Source of the DNA: Urechidicola croceus
GTDB lineage: Bacteria; Bacteroidota; Bacteroidia; Flavobacteriales; Flavobacteriaceae
NCBI RefSeq assembly: GCF_001761325.1
Contig: NZ_CP017478.1
Coordinates: 130,001-194,000, forward strand
DNA length: 64,000 nt
Reading direction: 5' to 3'
This document shows, one piece after another, positions 28,549 through 37,138 of this stretch (position 1 is its first letter; each line of letters starts with the position of its first letter). The position numbers and the translations under genes were made by a program. The notes under the pieces were generated by a model. That model was given only the letters and a program-made list of their open reading frames with translations. It searched no databases and was not told the DNA's origin.

Positions 28549-29460
28549 TTATTCATTTTCAGAAGTTTCTAATTTCAGATTTTTCATTGTAAGATTATTT
28601 GAAAATTCCAATGTTCTGATTGGAAATGGAATGTTAATATTGTGTTTGTCAAATGCTTTTTTAATAAAAATTATTGCCTTACTTTTTGCTTTTGCAACTT
28701 CTAGTCCTGAGGTTGAATTGATCCAAAATCTAGTTTCGAAATTGATAGAGCTATCGCCAAATTCCTTATAAAGAAATATGATTTTATCATCAGTTTTCAC
28801 ATCTTTAAAGTTTGATATGATTGTCTCAATTACAAGTTCTTTTACATTTTCTAAATTACTTTCATAGCCTACACCGCAGTTTAATATAACTCTAGATTGA
28901 GCCGTTGTAGAGTAATTTTTAATAGGGTTTTCAACTACTAATTTATTTGGAATGTATACTAAATTGTTATCTTTTTGTTTAACTGTTACTGCTCGTAGAT
29001 TAATATCAATCACTTCACCTTCATAACCATTACTTTTAATCCAATCACCAAATTTTAATTGTTTTACATACGAAAGAATAATTCCAGAATAGGTGTTAGC
29101 CAACGCACCTTGTAATGCTAAACCAACAGCTAAACCTGCAACACCAGCACCAGCTAAAATTGTGTTTAACGCCTTTCCTAAGTTTAAAATTCCAAGAATT
29201 AAGAATAACCCAAGCAATACTACAACTACTGATACTATCTTGGCTATAAGGTTTTTCATTGATGCTTGTAAATTGCTCCTTTTTAGAATTTTTAATGTGA
29301 ATTTGCGCAAGTATTTTGAAAAAATAATAGCAATAGTGAATACTAAAAGCGCTATAATAATATTTGGTATACTTAAAATAAATATATCAAGCCAATCAGT
29401 TAATTTATCTAACATTTTATCCCATGCATTATATAGGTTTGCTTCTAATTTTGATTCCAT
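28549..29460 (-). CDS. mscS: small-conductance mechanosensitive channel (MscS family)
   Basis: 303 residues. Three transmembrane helices, the third being the pore helix 'AGAGVAGLAVGLALQGALANTYSGIILSYVKQL', followed by the beta domain ('GDWIKSNGYEGEVIDINLRAVTVKQKDNNLVYIPNKLVVENPIKNYS') and the alpha/beta cytosolic cage. Opens on membrane tension and protects from hypo-osmotic shock. Length normal. Confidence 0.92.
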   Translation of the reverse strand: MESKLEANLYNAWDKMLDKLTDWLDIFILSIPNIIIALLVFTIAIIFSKYLRKFTLKILKRSNLQASMKNLIAKIVSVVVVLLGLFLILGILNLGKALNTILAGAGVAGLAVGLALQGALANTYSGIILSYVKQLKFGDWIKSNGYEGEVIDINLRAVTVKQKDNNLVYIPNKLVVENPIKNYSTTAQSRVILNCGVGYESNLENVKELVIETIISNFKDVKTDDKIIFLYKEFGDSSINFETRFWINSTSGLEVAKAKSKAIIFIKKAFDKHNINIPFPIRTLEFSNNLTMKNLKLETSENE

Positions 29461-29703
29461 ATTTATATTTTTGAATTAGCTTATTTTGTTATTACAAAGG
29501 TATTTGGAATGACTTTCAAATCAGTGCTTGAATGATTTAATCCTTGACTGATATGCAATATTTGGAAAGTTTTTTAAAAGCAGTTCAGTTAAAACAACCA
29601 ATCAAATATGATAATTGAATAAGAAATTAAGAATTCTTGGCATACCTTTTCTATACAGTCAATATTATTAGTATATGAGCAAGAGTAAACATAGTTTTCA
29701 AAA

Positions 29704-29711
29704 TATCTTTG
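29704..29711 (+). promoter_or_regulatory. candidate -7 promoter box of the Dps gene
   Basis: TATCTTTG fits TAnnTTTG, 36 bp before the first ATG of the Dps gene. Confidence 0.45.
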
Positions 29712-29747
29712 TATTGAAATTAATATGAACCTTAAAACAATATATAG

Positions 29748-30269
29748 ATGAACTATTTAAATATGAATAAAAAAGAATTAATACCAGTTGTACATGAATT
29801 AAACATTTTATTGGCCGACTACAATATGTACTATCAAAAGTTAAGAAGTTATCATTGGAACATAGTAGGGAAAAACTTTTTTGATTTACATGTTAAGTTT
29901 GAAGAACTTTACAATGATGCCAAAATAAAAATTGATGATGTGGCTGAACGAATTTTAACATTGAGAAATCATCCCGTAAGTAATTTTAGTAAATACTTGA
30001 AAATTTCTTCAATTAAAGAGACATCAGCCTTAAAAACTGATAAAGAAATGGTTGTAAATATTTTAAATGACCATTCTATATTATTAGAACAAATGTCAAC
30101 AGTAATTAAAGAATCCGAAAAAATTGGTGACGAAGGTACGATTGATATGGTTGGAGCTTATATAGGTAGTTTAGAGAAGACTAGTTGGATGCTAGAAGCA
30201 TGGTTGAAAAATACATCCGAAGAATTTGAAACTTCTGAAATGAAAAAAATGGGTGTAACTGTTTCATAA
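29748..30269 (+). CDS. dps: Dps family DNA-protecting ferritin
   Basis: 173 residues. Ferroxidase motifs of Dps are visible: 'SYHWNIVGKNFFDLHVKFEELYNDAKIKIDDVAERILTL', with the conserved His, Asp and Glu, then a third and fourth helix. A second ATG five codons in (MNKKELIP) may be the true start. The protein forms a 12-mer that stores iron and shields DNA under stress. A perfect terminator follows. Confidence 0.92.
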   Translation: MNYLNMNKKELIPVVHELNILLADYNMYYQKLRSYHWNIVGKNFFDLHVKFEELYNDAKIKIDDVAERILTLRNHPVSNFSKYLKISSIKETSALKTDKEMVVNILNDHSILLEQMSTVIKESEKIGDEGTIDMVGAYIGSLEKTSWMLEAWLKNTSEEFETSEMKKMGVTVS

Positions 30270-30308
30270 AATTGATAGCATTAAGCAAAGAAAGTAGATG
30301 ATATATTT

Positions 30309-30341
30309 AAAACGTATTGGAAATTTCCAATACGTTTTTTT
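30309..30341 (+). terminator. intrinsic terminator after dps
   Basis: A perfect inverted repeat of about 15 bp per arm (AAAACGTATTGGAAA / TTTCCAATACGTTTT) with a T-run on the plus strand. Confidence 0.9.
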
Positions 30342-30372
30342 ATTTTTAAGTGCTATTTATCCAATTACTTAA

Positions 30373-31149
30373 TCAGTAGTAAATCCTTTATCGATTAAAC
30401 GTTTTATTCAAATGAAATTGGCCAAAGTAAAAACAGATAAGAGTGATGCTAAGGCTATCTGTGAATATGGTCAATCCAATGAGCTTAGTATGTACACAGC
30501 ACTTACTGACGTACAGAGTGAATGCTTGCAGTTATTTAGATTATTGGATACTTATTTAAAAAAGCGTACAGCCACAAAGAACAAAATTCATGGAGAAAAA
30601 GTATTAGGCGAACCTTCCAAATATGTTTTTAATTCTTTAAAGCGAGATTTAAAGCATTTAAATAAAGAAGTCAAAGGGATCGAAGATAGACTATTAAAGT
30701 TGGTAAAAAAGGAGCAACAAGATCAATTGACTTTATTGAAAAGCATTCCAGAAATGGGCATGAAAACTGCTTTATTTTTGATTGTGGTGACGGACGGATT
30801 TAAGAAGTTCGACAATGCATCACAGTTATGTAGTTATGTGGGAATAACACCCACAATCAGGCAATCTGGAAGCAGTGTGAAGGGTCGGAGTAGAATAAGT
30901 AAAGTGGGAAATAAAAAATTGCGAAATCTATTATTTTTATGTGCATTTTCGGCATGTAAATATAATAAGGCTTGCAGAGAAATTTATGAACGAATAGTAA
31001 ACAAAGGAAAAAGTAAGAAATTAGCCTTAATAGCAGTGGCCAATAAATTGCTGAAACAAGCATTTGCCATAGCGAAATCAGGGAGTCCTTATGATGAAAA
31101 ATATGTATCGAAATTGACTTAAAAAAAATTGGTTTTTAACTCAGTTCTT
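30373..31149 (+). mobile_element. 5'-truncated IS110 element
   Basis: Nearly identical to the two full IS110 copies at 36.0 and 40.4 kb but starting 426 bp in, at the equivalent of 36389, so the left end with the bridge RNA and the first 72 or so transposase codons are gone. The right end is intact (ends CAGTTCTT) and the flank begins TGTTGTGTGCAGTGC, which has the form of an array cassette end (GTT-N7-G-TGC). Confidence 0.85.
30412..31122 (+). pseudogene. IS110 transposase remnant
   Basis: 236 residues of an IS110 transposase from 'MKLAKVKTDKSDAK' onward. It keeps the last two Asp of the DEDD site and the C-terminal Tnp20 domain with the serine-rich 'RQSGSSVKGRSR' but lacks the catalytic Asp11 and Glu52. 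One replacement (SIPEMGMK for SIPGMGMK) is unique to this copy. Inactive. Confidence 0.88.
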
Positions 31150-31222
31150 TGTTGTGTGCAGTGCTTATCCACATCTTTGTGTCAGAGATTTTGTTTTTAT
31201 TTTCTTCTTTTTGATATATTTA

Positions 31223-31241
31223 AAATGTCAATTTGACATTT
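31223..31241. promoter_or_regulatory. palindromic operator candidate upstream of hsp20
   Basis: A perfect palindrome with 9-bp arms (AAATGTCAA, one central base, TTGACATTT), 177 bp before the hsp20 start. Two looser copies of TGACA/TTGACA follow within 50 bp. Looks like a regulator binding site; the regulator is unknown. Confidence 0.4.
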
Positions 31242-31334
31242 ATTTGAGCGTAAAAATGACAATTATTCTGAAAAATTGACAGCGAAACACATCATTTTAA
31301 TAAAACATTTAGGATAAAATATGGTTAATTTATT

Positions 31335-31349
31335 TTGGCATTTTTTTTG
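31335..31349 (+). promoter_or_regulatory. sigma-54-like -24/-12 element upstream of hsp20
   Basis: TTGGCA and TTG placed so that GG and the second G stand ten bases apart as in -24/-12 promoters (TTGGCAN-N5-TTGT). The -12 GC is GT here and the spacer is a T-run, so the match is imperfect. Confidence 0.3.
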
Positions 31350-31417
31350 TTTTATTAAAGTCGAAATCAATAGAGATTTCAAATTTGAAATAATGTTTAA
31401 TTTAAAATTTTGTAATT

Positions 31418-31894
31418 ATGAGCAATTTAGTTAGTGTTCCTAAAAACGGAAGTTTAGCGAACAGCAATTCAAATCAAAACTTCCCAACTTTGTCAAATTG
31501 GTTAGATGACATCTTTAATCGAGATCTACCATCAGTATTTACCTCAAACTTCAATACTGGAATTACTTTACCAAAAGTAAATATCAAAGAAACTGCTGAT
31601 GATTTTACGGTGGAAATGGCAGTTCCAGGTCTTAAAAAATCAGATTTCCATATTGACATCGATAATCAAGTATTATCAATCTCGACAGAGACAAAGGAAG
31701 AAAATGAACATAAAGAAGAGAATTATACTCGTAGAGAGTTTGGTTACTCTTCTTTCAAAAGAACCTTTACTCTGCCTGAAAGTGTAAATGATGAAAAAAT
31801 TAATGCGAGTTATAACGAGGGCATTTTGAGTATTCTTTTACCGAAAAAAGAAGAGGCAAAACAAAAGCCTGCTAGAAGCATTAAGATTTCATAA
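31418..31894 (+). CDS. hsp20: Hsp20 small heat-shock protein
   Basis: 158 residues. An N-terminal arm (NWLDDIFNRDLPSVF) precedes an alpha-crystallin domain from 'PKVNIKETADDFTVEMAVPGLKKSDFHIDID' to 'NEGILSILLPKKEE' and a C-terminal IKI-type anchor (SIKIS). An ATP-independent holdase of the cytosol. A long leader of over 60 bp follows the candidate -24/-12 element. Confidence 0.93.
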   Translation: MSNLVSVPKNGSLANSNSNQNFPTLSNWLDDIFNRDLPSVFTSNFNTGITLPKVNIKETADDFTVEMAVPGLKKSDFHIDIDNQVLSISTETKEENEHKEENYTRREFGYSSFKRTFTLPESVNDEKINASYNEGILSILLPKKEEAKQKPARSIKIS

Positions 31895-31928
31895 TCGATT
31901 AACTAAAATTTTTGATTGAATTTTAAAG

Positions 31929-31969
31929 TATATAGTAGGAGATCGAGTAATCGGTCTCCTCTATACTAC
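31929..31969 (+). terminator. hairpin after hsp20
   Basis: Stem AGGAGA / TCTCCT inside an extended, imperfect repeat of TATAGT; no T-run follows, so it may be a terminator or an mRNA-stabilising hairpin. Confidence 0.45.
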
Positions 31970-31997
31970 TAAAAATGTTTAATCCTTAAAATTTAAC

Positions 31998-32489
31998 GTG
32001 ATGAAAAAATATATTTTACTATTTACGATTGGTTTGTTAAGTGTCAGTTGCAACAGTCAAAATAATGACATAAAAAATACTGAAACAAAGGAAAGCGATG
32101 AAAAAATAGTTAAAGAACCAAAGGGCACTTGGAAAGTAGATAAAGAATTTGACGAAAATGGAAATTTAATTAGATATGATAGTATTTATTCTTGGTCTTC
32201 CAATGATAAGTATAACAATCTATCATTGTCAGAGCGTGATAGTTTGATGCAATCTTATAAATCAAGATTTTTCACTAACTTTTCGGGATTTGAAAATCAA
32301 GGGTTTGAAGATGTTTTTTCTAAAGATTCACTTTTTAGCAAACATTTCTTTAATGACGATTTTTTCGGAAGTGATTTTGGTTCTGACTTTATGGATATTG
32401 ATAAAATAAGGCAACAAATGATTGCAAGACAGAAGAAATTTTTAGAAAAATATCAGTTCGAATTTCTTAAACCTGAAGACGAAAACTAA
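31998..32489 (+). CDS. hypothetical lipoprotein
   Basis: 163 residues with a lipoprotein signal (LLFTIGLLSVSC). The mature part is acidic and aromatic: 'DSIYSWSS' and a stretch of Phe, Asp and Ser ('FSGFENQGFEDVFSKDSLF') and a helical C-terminus. No domain recognised. It lies next to hsp20 and ends in a strong terminator; it is the last chromosomal gene before the array. Confidence 0.65.
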   Translation: MMKKYILLFTIGLLSVSCNSQNNDIKNTETKESDEKIVKEPKGTWKVDKEFDENGNLIRYDSIYSWSSNDKYNNLSLSERDSLMQSYKSRFFTNFSGFENQGFEDVFSKDSLFSKHFFNDDFFGSDFGSDFMDIDKIRQQMIARQKKFLEKYQFEFLKPEDEN

Positions 32490-32509
32490 ATTGTTTTCGT
32501 CTTTTTTTT
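32476..32509 (+). terminator. intrinsic terminator overlapping a stop codon
   Basis: AAGACGAAAAC / GTTTTCGTCTT stem followed by eight T. The TAA stop of the lipoprotein gene begins in the loop. Confidence 0.88.
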
Positions 32510-32567
32510 CTTGTTAGTTCGGATTTTTGTATTATACTGAAATAGGTTGACCATTTTTGGGTCATTT

Positions 32568-33420
32568 TTAGATTTTTAATGGATTTAAAGTTACATTATT
32601 TTTTCGATAAGATTTGTATTTGATATCTGGATTCAAATGTACTTCGGCTGGTTTTCTTAGATTTAGGCTAAAATGAGTTCTAAGATTGTTGTAAATATTG
32701 ACAGCTTGCTCAGTCATTTTTTGAGCCAGATCAGTGTTTTTGATAGTTTTTTTTAAACCATATTCGTATTTAAGCGTTCTGTTAATTCTTTCAGCAACAG
32801 CGTTTTGATAAGGGTCGTATTGCTCAGTCATACTCATTGTAATGTTATTGCTTTCGGCAAATTGGGTATACTTCGGGTTACAATATTGAAACCTCTGTCA
32901 GAATGATGAATAAGTTTTTGAGTGGGATACTTTCTGTTTTTAATAGCCATAGCAAGGGCATCTGTGCAAAGAGATGTTCTCATGTGTTTGTCGATTTTAT
33001 AGCCCATTATGCGTTTAGAATAAGCATCTGTGACTAAAGCCAAATATGCATGCCCTTTTTGGGGTTTCACATACGTAATATCGCTTACCCAAAGTTGTTC
33101 TGCTCGTGTTGGAATTTGTCTTTAACAATGTTTTTATATTTATAAAAATGGTGTTTAGAGTCTGTTGCTATAAAATAGCGTTTAGTTTTAGGGATGAGTA
33201 AGTTATAGGCTCTTAAGAACCTAAAGAACTTATCTTTTCCTAGTTTTATATTGTATCATCTTAGGTTTAAGAATCAAATAGAGTTTTTTACACCCAATTT
33301 AGAACCAATTTGCTTTCTGCAATCCTGGACCAATTTAAGGAGTAGTTGCTCTTTACTTTTATTGTTGTTATATGATTTAAGTCTTTTATAGAATGCTTGT
33401 TTGCTTATCCCAAAACAATT
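32568..33420 (-). pseudogene. IS3 transposase OrfB, frameshifted
   Basis: Fragments of the DDE domain are in two frames: one ends with 'SMTEQYDPYQNAVAERINRTLKYEYGLKK' including the catalytic Glu region, the other has 'KPQKGHAYLALVTDAYSKRIMGYKI...LIHHSDRG'. The N-terminal third is unreadable through stops. Dead. Confidence 0.85.
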
Positions 33421-33422
33421 GA

Positions 33423-33812
33423 TTAACCATTTTCTTTTAAACGGTTTTGTTTCTTTTTTTCTATTTCGTCTGCTAATGTTTTGGGCAAGGCCTTTTTTGA
33501 CATATCGACTCCAGTAATAAGTTCCATGTCAGCAATGATATCTTGCTGGAAGTCTTTTGCAAACTCCAATTCTTCAATACGTTTCTTCAGTTTTTTGATT
33601 TGATCTTGCTTACTCATACCTAGTTTCTTTTGCTCTAAAGTACTATATTTTTTTAACCAATAGTCAATAGAATATCTAGAAATTTGATATTTGTTAGCAG
33701 CGTGATTGACGGATATTTGTCCGTTTTGGATCTGGTCAATAATAACTAGTTTAAATTCAAACCCTATTTTATGATAGGATTTTTTCGGCAGTGGTGTTTT
33801 CTTTTGTGTCAA
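33423..33812 (-). CDS. IS3 OrfA, copy 1
   Basis: 129 residues with a helix-turn-helix ('ISVNHAANKYQISRYSIDYWLKKYS') and a leucine-zipper-like coiled coil ('IKKLKKRIEELEFAKDFQQDII'). Normal OrfA of the IS3 family. Without an intact OrfB it could act only as a DNA-binding inhibitor. Confidence 0.82.
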   Translation of the reverse strand: MTQKKTPLPKKSYHKIGFEFKLVIIDQIQNGQISVNHAANKYQISRYSIDYWLKKYSTLEQKKLGMSKQDQIKKLKKRIEELEFAKDFQQDIIADMELITGVDMSKKALPKTLADEIEKKKQNRLKENG

Positions 33813-33882
33813 ACGTCTTTGTTTAAGTTGTCTAATTTTTAGTCAACCTATTTCAGGACGATACATTTGCTAAATGTTGTAC

Positions 33883-34005
33883 AACGGTCTCGGCTATGAG
33901 TAGTTGTGTTGTTAAGCACTTAACTTTGTAAGTACACACCAAGCTGAAAATCCGCGAGGATTTTCAGAAGTAGGCAAGAACCAGAAATTACTTATAGCCA
34001 TTGTT
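33883..34005. repeat. cassette site 1, type B
   Basis: 123 bp, AAC to GTT. Left arm TGTTGTAC-AAC belongs to the IS3-disrupted left-most cassette; right arm GTT-AGCAAAT-G starts the next. Central hairpin GAAAATCC/GGATTTTC. Type B opens GGTCTCGGCTATGAGTAG and closes ACTTATAGCCATT. First site of the array on the left. Confidence 0.85.
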
Positions 34006-34023
34006 AGCAAATGTTATAATTGT

Positions 34024-35349
34024 CTACTCTTTCATAAATTTAAGAGTAATTTCGTTTTCGAATTTCAAAAAGTACAGTCCTTTTTGTAAATTTCGAACAT
34101 CAATTTTCTCTTGATTTGAGATAATACCGTTTTTTATTTCAGAACCTATGATGTTATAAATTCTGTAATTTTGTTTCTCGGTCAAGCCAGAAATTTGAAT
34201 AAATTCAAATGTTGGATTTGGGCTTAATTTTATCTCTGAATTTAATTCAAATTCTTCTGTACTTAAAGATGTGGACGTACCACTTCCACTAAAAGTGCCA
34301 GTTGGATTACAATTGACAGGCGTCCACTCGGAAAGGCTACTCGCAGGCGGTAAATATGTGTCCAAATTATTGAACATAGAAATACCTGCACCGTTTTGTG
34401 CAATATGCTCCCATCTTGAGCCTGACCATTGGATAATAAAATTACTGTTTACAAAGGATGGTCTTCCATTAACATCTACAGATAAAGTATAATCGCCGTC
34501 AATCAATGTTGGACCACATGATCCTGTTATTGATATTATTTGCGGATCTAAGTTAGTATATATAAATTTTGAGATTTTATGATTATAACTATTAGCAATA
34601 TACATCTCGTCACCATATATATATAAATCGGCAGCAAAGTTAAAACGACTTGCGACACCTGTAGTAATATTAGAATTTATCGTATTAATTTTTGAAATGG
34701 AACTTGGATTACCACCTGTACCTATAAAGTATAAATCCTCACCATCTATAGCAAATCCTCTAGTAACATCAACACCAGAAGCAATAGTAGTTATAGTTGG
34801 AGAGGTTGATGTAATGTCAATTTTAGAAATTTTATTTGAATAATCTTCTGCAATATAGAGTTCGTTCCCCTCAAGCAATATACCACGAGGGCCATTAACA
34901 CCTGCAACAACTTCATTTAATTGTGGAGATGGGTCGGTTATATCTATTTTTGAAATTCTGTTTCCAAATAATTCGGCAATATATAAATCATTACCATTAA
35001 GTGCTAGACCAGTAGGGAAATTACTTACTTGTACCACAGTAGTAAGAGATGGTGTTATAGCTGTAATATCGAGTTTTGAAATTCTAGTATTATCCCCTTC
35101 GGCAATATATAAATTATTACCATGTAATAAAAAATCAGTTGGTGTTATAACGCCATTAACCACAGTAACCGGTGTTGGATTATTTGATGTCAAATCAATT
35201 TTTGTTATTTCAAAATTTTCACCAATGTATAACTCGTTGCCAATAACTATTAATGCCGTAGGATAGTTTAAGTTTGTCACAACATCAGTAATTTGTGCAT
35301 TAATTACATTGGTTACTACTAAAAATAAAAGAGCGTGTAAGTATTTCAT
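34024..35349 (-). CDS. cassette gene: secreted beta-propeller protein with type IX sorting tail
   Basis: 441 residues. Signal peptide (HALLFLVVTNVINAQ), then about six repeats of the form 'GNELYIAE..NKISKIDIT..SP', an NHL/SMP-30-like propeller. The last 75 residues ('IKLSPNPTFEFIQISGL...IYNIIGSEIKNG...DVRNLQKGLYFLKFENEITLKFMKE') are a Por secretion-type C-terminal sorting domain, so it should be exported by the type IX system and held on the cell surface. It fills one cassette (arms GTT-AGCAAAT-G and T-ATTTGCT-AAC). Ligand unknown. Confidence 0.85.
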   Translation of the reverse strand: MKYLHALLFLVVTNVINAQITDVVTNLNYPTALIVIGNELYIGENFEITKIDLTSNNPTPVTVVNGVITPTDFLLHGNNLYIAEGDNTRISKLDITAITPSLTTVVQVSNFPTGLALNGNDLYIAELFGNRISKIDITDPSPQLNEVVAGVNGPRGILLEGNELYIAEDYSNKISKIDITSTSPTITTIASGVDVTRGFAIDGEDLYFIGTGGNPSSISKINTINSNITTGVASRFNFAADLYIYGDEMYIANSYNHKISKFIYTNLDPQIISITGSCGPTLIDGDYTLSVDVNGRPSFVNSNFIIQWSGSRWEHIAQNGAGISMFNNLDTYLPPASSLSEWTPVNCNPTGTFSGSGTSTSLSTEEFELNSEIKLSPNPTFEFIQISGLTEKQNYRIYNIIGSEIKNGIISNQEKIDVRNLQKGLYFLKFENEITLKFMKE

Positions 35350-35371
35350 GAAGTTTTGTTTAATATTTGCT

Positions 35372-35499
35372 AACGGATTAGTGTATGTTTCAGTGCGTAA
35401 AAGTACGCGGCAGATTTTCCGCTAGGAAAATCTAACGATATAAAAGTGCGAAAACTTTGTGGATTGACCAAAAGTAAAGCATTGAATATAAACAGTGTT
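35372..35499. repeat. cassette site 2, type A
   Basis: 128 bp. Left arm TATTTGCT-AAC closes the propeller cassette, right arm GTT-AGGTTTTAG opens an ORF-less body. Type A carries TTCAGTGCGTAAAAGTACGC, a central AGATTTTCC/GGAAAATCT hairpin and closes AATATAAACAGTGTT. Confidence 0.9.
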
Positions 35500-35843
35500 A
35501 GGTTTTAGTGCGCATAACAGTGTTATTTTTCGATTCTGAGTGAAAATCCGCCGTTATGAGATTCCGCCGTGAGTGAGTTTCATTCCGTTATAATTATCCG
35601 CTCCAACTTTAAATTCCGCAAAGTTGAGTTTTTCACAGCAACATATAATTCCGTAAAATTGAGTTTTCCGTTTCAACTTTTCACTCCGTAAAGACTGGCA
35701 AAAATTCCGGTGTTATTTTCCTCCGCTGTTTTGTTTTTTTCGTGACAACTTTCAATTCCGCTGTAATTGCTCAAATACTGTCAGTTTTGAGTAGAGTTTT
35801 GTTATTTTTTATCAGTGTATTTTGTTTGTAAAGCATTAAACCT
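35500..35843. other. ORF-less cassette body (AGG/CCT ends)
   Basis: About 345 bp without a gene. Ends GTTAGGTTTTAGTGC and GCATTAAACCTAAC pair with each other. The inside has the family's recurring ATTCCG every 20-35 bp and a CAACTTT/AAAGTTG hairpin-like pair. Longest member of the family. Confidence 0.75.
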
Positions 35844-35962
35844 AACTGTTTTGTGTATGATTAGTGGCGTGTTTAAGCACTTAATTTAGCAAATAAAAAC
35901 CGAATAGAAAATCCGCAAGGATTTTCGTAAGTAGGCGAGAACTAGCCATTAATTATACACGT
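35844..35962. repeat. cassette site 3, type C, split by IS110
   Basis: The 119 bp from AAC to ATTATACACGT, then IS110 copy A, then TGTT at 37166-37169, together 123 bp as in other type C sites. Left arm ACCT-AAC from the ORF-less body; right arm GTT-GGCAACC-G after the IS. No target duplication. Confidence 0.85.
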
Positions 35963-36007
35963 CTTAAGTTTGTATTTTATAAATTTATAGTATAAATCAG
36001 AAAGCAC

Positions 36008-36147
36008 AAAAGAGAGAATTAAGGTTAGTATACACGGTGAAGCTTTAGACTTCGACAACATTGATAATCCTCTCTCTTTTTCTACTAAAATTTCGTTCAG
36101 TTCTGTGAGACCTAGATCTCGTTTTTAAGTTGTTGAAATCCTAGTAG
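36008..36147 (+). ncRNA. predicted IS110 bridge RNA (copy A)
   Basis: Two stem-loops, each with a small hairpin inside its loop. First: stem AAAAGAGAG/CTCTCTTTT (36008-36016, 36072-36080); loop segments TATACACGGTG (36029-36039) and CAACA (36056-36060) around hairpin GAAG...CTTC. These read the cassette-site end TATACACGG-TGTTG, one as the same strand and one as the complement. Second: stem 36082-36094 with 36135-36147; loop segments TCAGTTCT (matches the right IS end) and TTTTTAAG (pairs with left end CTTAAG) around GAGA...TCTC. This is the target-loop and donor-loop layout of IS110 bridge RNAs. Confidence 0.75.
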
Positions 36148-36172
36148 TATGTACTTTCATAATTGAGTTCTT

Positions 36173-37138
36173 ATGGATAAAGATAAAAAAATTTATGGTA
36201 TTGACATTAGTAAAAATGTATTTGATGTGTACACTCAACAAACGGGTCATCATCAGTTTAAAAATGATGAAAAAGGATTTGTTTTATTTGCTAAAAGATT
36301 AAAGAAAGGGAGTGTTGTTGTTATGGAAGCTACAGGCTATTATCACTATCGTCTTGCCCAATATTTGTATAAAAAAGGGATCTTGGTTTCAGTAGTAAAT
36401 CCTTTATCGATTAAACGTTTTATTCAAATGAAATTGGCCAAAGTAAAAACAGATAAGAGTGATGCTAAGGCTATCTGTGAATATGGTCAATCCAATGAGC
36501 TTAGTATGTACACAGCACTTACTGACGTACAGAGTGAATGCTTGCAGTTATTTAGATTATTGGATACTTATTTAAAAAAGCGTACAGCCACAAAGAACAA
36601 AATTCATGGAGAAAAAGTATTAGGCGAACCTTCCAAATATGTTTTTAATTCTTTAAAGCGAGATTTAAAGCATTTAAATAAAGAAGTCAAAGGGATCGAA
36701 GATAGACTATTAAAGTTGGTAAAAAAGGAGCAACAAGATCAATTGACTTTATTGAAAAGCATTCCAGGAATGGGCATGAAAACTGCTTTATTTTTGATTG
36801 TGGTGACGGACGGATTTAAGAAGTTTGACAATGCATCACAGTTATGTAGTTATGTGGGAATAACACCCACAATCAGGCAATCTGGAAGCAGTGTGAAGGG
36901 TCGGAGTAGAATAAGTAAAGTGGGAAATAAAAAATTGCGAAATCTATTATTTTTATGTGCATTTTCGGCATGTAAATATAATAAGGCTTGCAGAGAAATT
37001 TATGAACGAATAGTAAACAAAGGAAAAAGTAAGAAATTAGCCTTAATAGCAGTGGCCAATAAATTGCTGAAACAAGCATTTGCCATAGCGAAATCAGGGA
37101 GTCCTTATGATGAAAAATATGTATCGAAATTGACTTAA
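36173..37138 (+). CDS. IS110 family transposase (copy A)
   Basis: 321 residues. N-terminal RuvC-like DEDD domain with Asp11 (GIDISK), Glu52 (VMEATGYY), Asp94 and Asp97 (KTDKSDAK). A coiled linker, then the Tnp20 domain with 'SIPGMGMKTALFL' and the catalytic-serine region 'RQSGSSVKGRSRISKVGN'. Intact. The recombinase works with the bridge RNA encoded just upstream to move into a target it specifies. Confidence 0.95.
   Translation: MDKDKKIYGIDISKNVFDVYTQQTGHHQFKNDEKGFVLFAKRLKKGSVVVMEATGYYHYRLAQYLYKKGILVSVVNPLSIKRFIQMKLAKVKTDKSDAKAICEYGQSNELSMYTALTDVQSECLQLFRLLDTYLKKRTATKNKIHGEKVLGEPSKYVFNSLKRDLKHLNKEVKGIEDRLLKLVKKEQQDQLTLLKSIPGMGMKTALFLIVVTDGFKKFDNASQLCSYVGITPTIRQSGSSVKGRSRISKVGNKKLRNLLFLCAFSACKYNKACREIYERIVNKGKSKKLALIAVANKLLKQAFAIAKSGSPYDEKYVSKLT

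Larger units (their letters stand above)
32528..33865 (-). mobile_element. IS3-family element, degenerate copy 1
   Basis: Bounded by inverted ends of the form TGTA...CTGAAATAGGTTGAC, with a 3-bp duplication TTT (32525-32527 and 33866-33868). 1,338 bp. It is diverged from the copies at 42.1 and 45.1 kb and its transposase is broken. It sits between the last chromosomal gene and the first array site, inside the left-most cassette remnant, whose right end reads TGTTGTAC-AAC. Confidence 0.85.

Noticed and set aside
30857-31063. 68-codon antisense frame inside the IS110 transposase (three copies)
   Set aside because: It recurs only because the IS recurs; no independent evidence of a gene.
30412-31122. 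Functional short IS110 transposase
   Set aside because: Two of four DEDD residues and the guide RNA are missing.
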